Source of the DNA: Marinosulfonomonas sp.
GTDB taxonomy: Bacteria > Pseudomonadota > Alphaproteobacteria > Rhodobacterales > Rhodobacteraceae
DNA: 7,153 nt
Reading direction: 5' to 3'
Assembly: GCA_022712735.1 (NCBI GenBank)
Contig: JAFLKA010000424.1
Span: 1-7,153 of the forward strand
Part shown: one piece after another, positions 7,130 through 7,153 of the stretch
Layout of the letters: the number at the start of each line of letters is the position of its first letter
How positions within the stretch are numbered: the first letter of the stretch is position 1
Translations under genes and position numbers: made by a program
Notes under the pieces: generated by a model
What the model saw: only the letters and a program-made list of their open reading frames with translations
What the model was told of the DNA's origin: nothing
The model's database searches: none

Positions 7130-7153
7130 AGATCGGAAGAGCGTCTTGTAGGG
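7130..7153. other. Illumina TruSeq adapter remnant (sequencing artefact)
   Basis: The final 24 bases begin AGATCGGAAGAGCGTC, the common Illumina TruSeq adapter start, and continue TTGTAGGG where the adapter reads GTGTAGGG. That is 23 of 24 positions, with the single difference at 7146. The NarG reading frame makes family-like sense up to this point. The bases are therefore very likely untrimmed adapter at a contig end and should be masked. Base 7130 could belong to either side. Confidence 0.95.

Noticed and set aside
7128..7130. TTG as narG start codon
   Set aside because: It coincides with the adapter junction, and the protein that follows is the middle of NarG, not its N-terminus.
1..7153. 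CRISPR array, tRNA/rRNA genes, insertion sequence or defence system
   Set aside because: No regularly spaced repeats, RNA gene signatures, transposase or inverted terminal repeats were seen; all genes belong to known metabolic or regulatory families.

Overview
The window carries two converging gene blocks. The right-hand three quarters, all on the minus strand, holds a respiratory (membrane-bound) nitrate reductase operon: the 3' half of narG, then complete narH, narJ and narI, and a fifth gene encoding a cytoplasmic parvulin-type (PpiC) peptidyl-prolyl isomerase. The left quarter holds a divergent pair: a plus-strand DeoR/GlpR-family repressor, and a minus-strand FAD-dependent oxidoreductase of the glycerol-3-phosphate dehydrogenase / L-2-hydroxyglutarate oxidase type that runs off the left edge.

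The organism is a Gram-negative proteobacterium. Moderately high GC content, the GlpR-like regulator beside a GlpA-like oxidoreductase, and the narGHJI-ppiC order fit an alphaproteobacterium of the Rhodobacterales/roseobacter type. This placement rests on the general look of the proteins, not on a database search. The same nar-ppiC order is known in Pseudomonas, so the operon alone does not fix the lineage.

Layout: 1-790 minus, FAD oxidoreductase (3' part missing); 791-875, divergent regulatory gap with two near-identical 14-bp operator-like repeats 21 bp apart; 876-1637 plus, DeoR-family regulator; 1634-2434 minus, PpiC isomerase, sharing 4 bp tail to tail with the regulator; 2431-3123 minus, narI; 3136-3849 minus, narJ; 3850-5397 minus, narH; 5394-7129 minus, narG (5' part missing). 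No gap of 300 bases or more lacks a gene, and no RNA gene, CRISPR array or insertion sequence was seen.

How the genes work together: NarG (molybdenum catalytic subunit) and NarH (four Fe-S clusters) form the cytoplasmic dimer. NarJ keeps the dimer competent until the molybdenum cofactor is inserted, and NarI anchors it in the membrane and passes electrons from quinol through two hemes b. The isomerase is translationally coupled to narI and most plausibly helps fold or mature the enzyme. The genes are packed by stop/start overlaps (ATGA, TAG|ATG, 12 nt, GTGA), so the transcript behaves as one unit. Its promoter lies outside the window.

An important quality point: the last 24 bases (7130-7153) match the Illumina TruSeq adapter with one mismatch. 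They are almost certainly not genomic, so narG is cut by the end of the assembly and not by biology.
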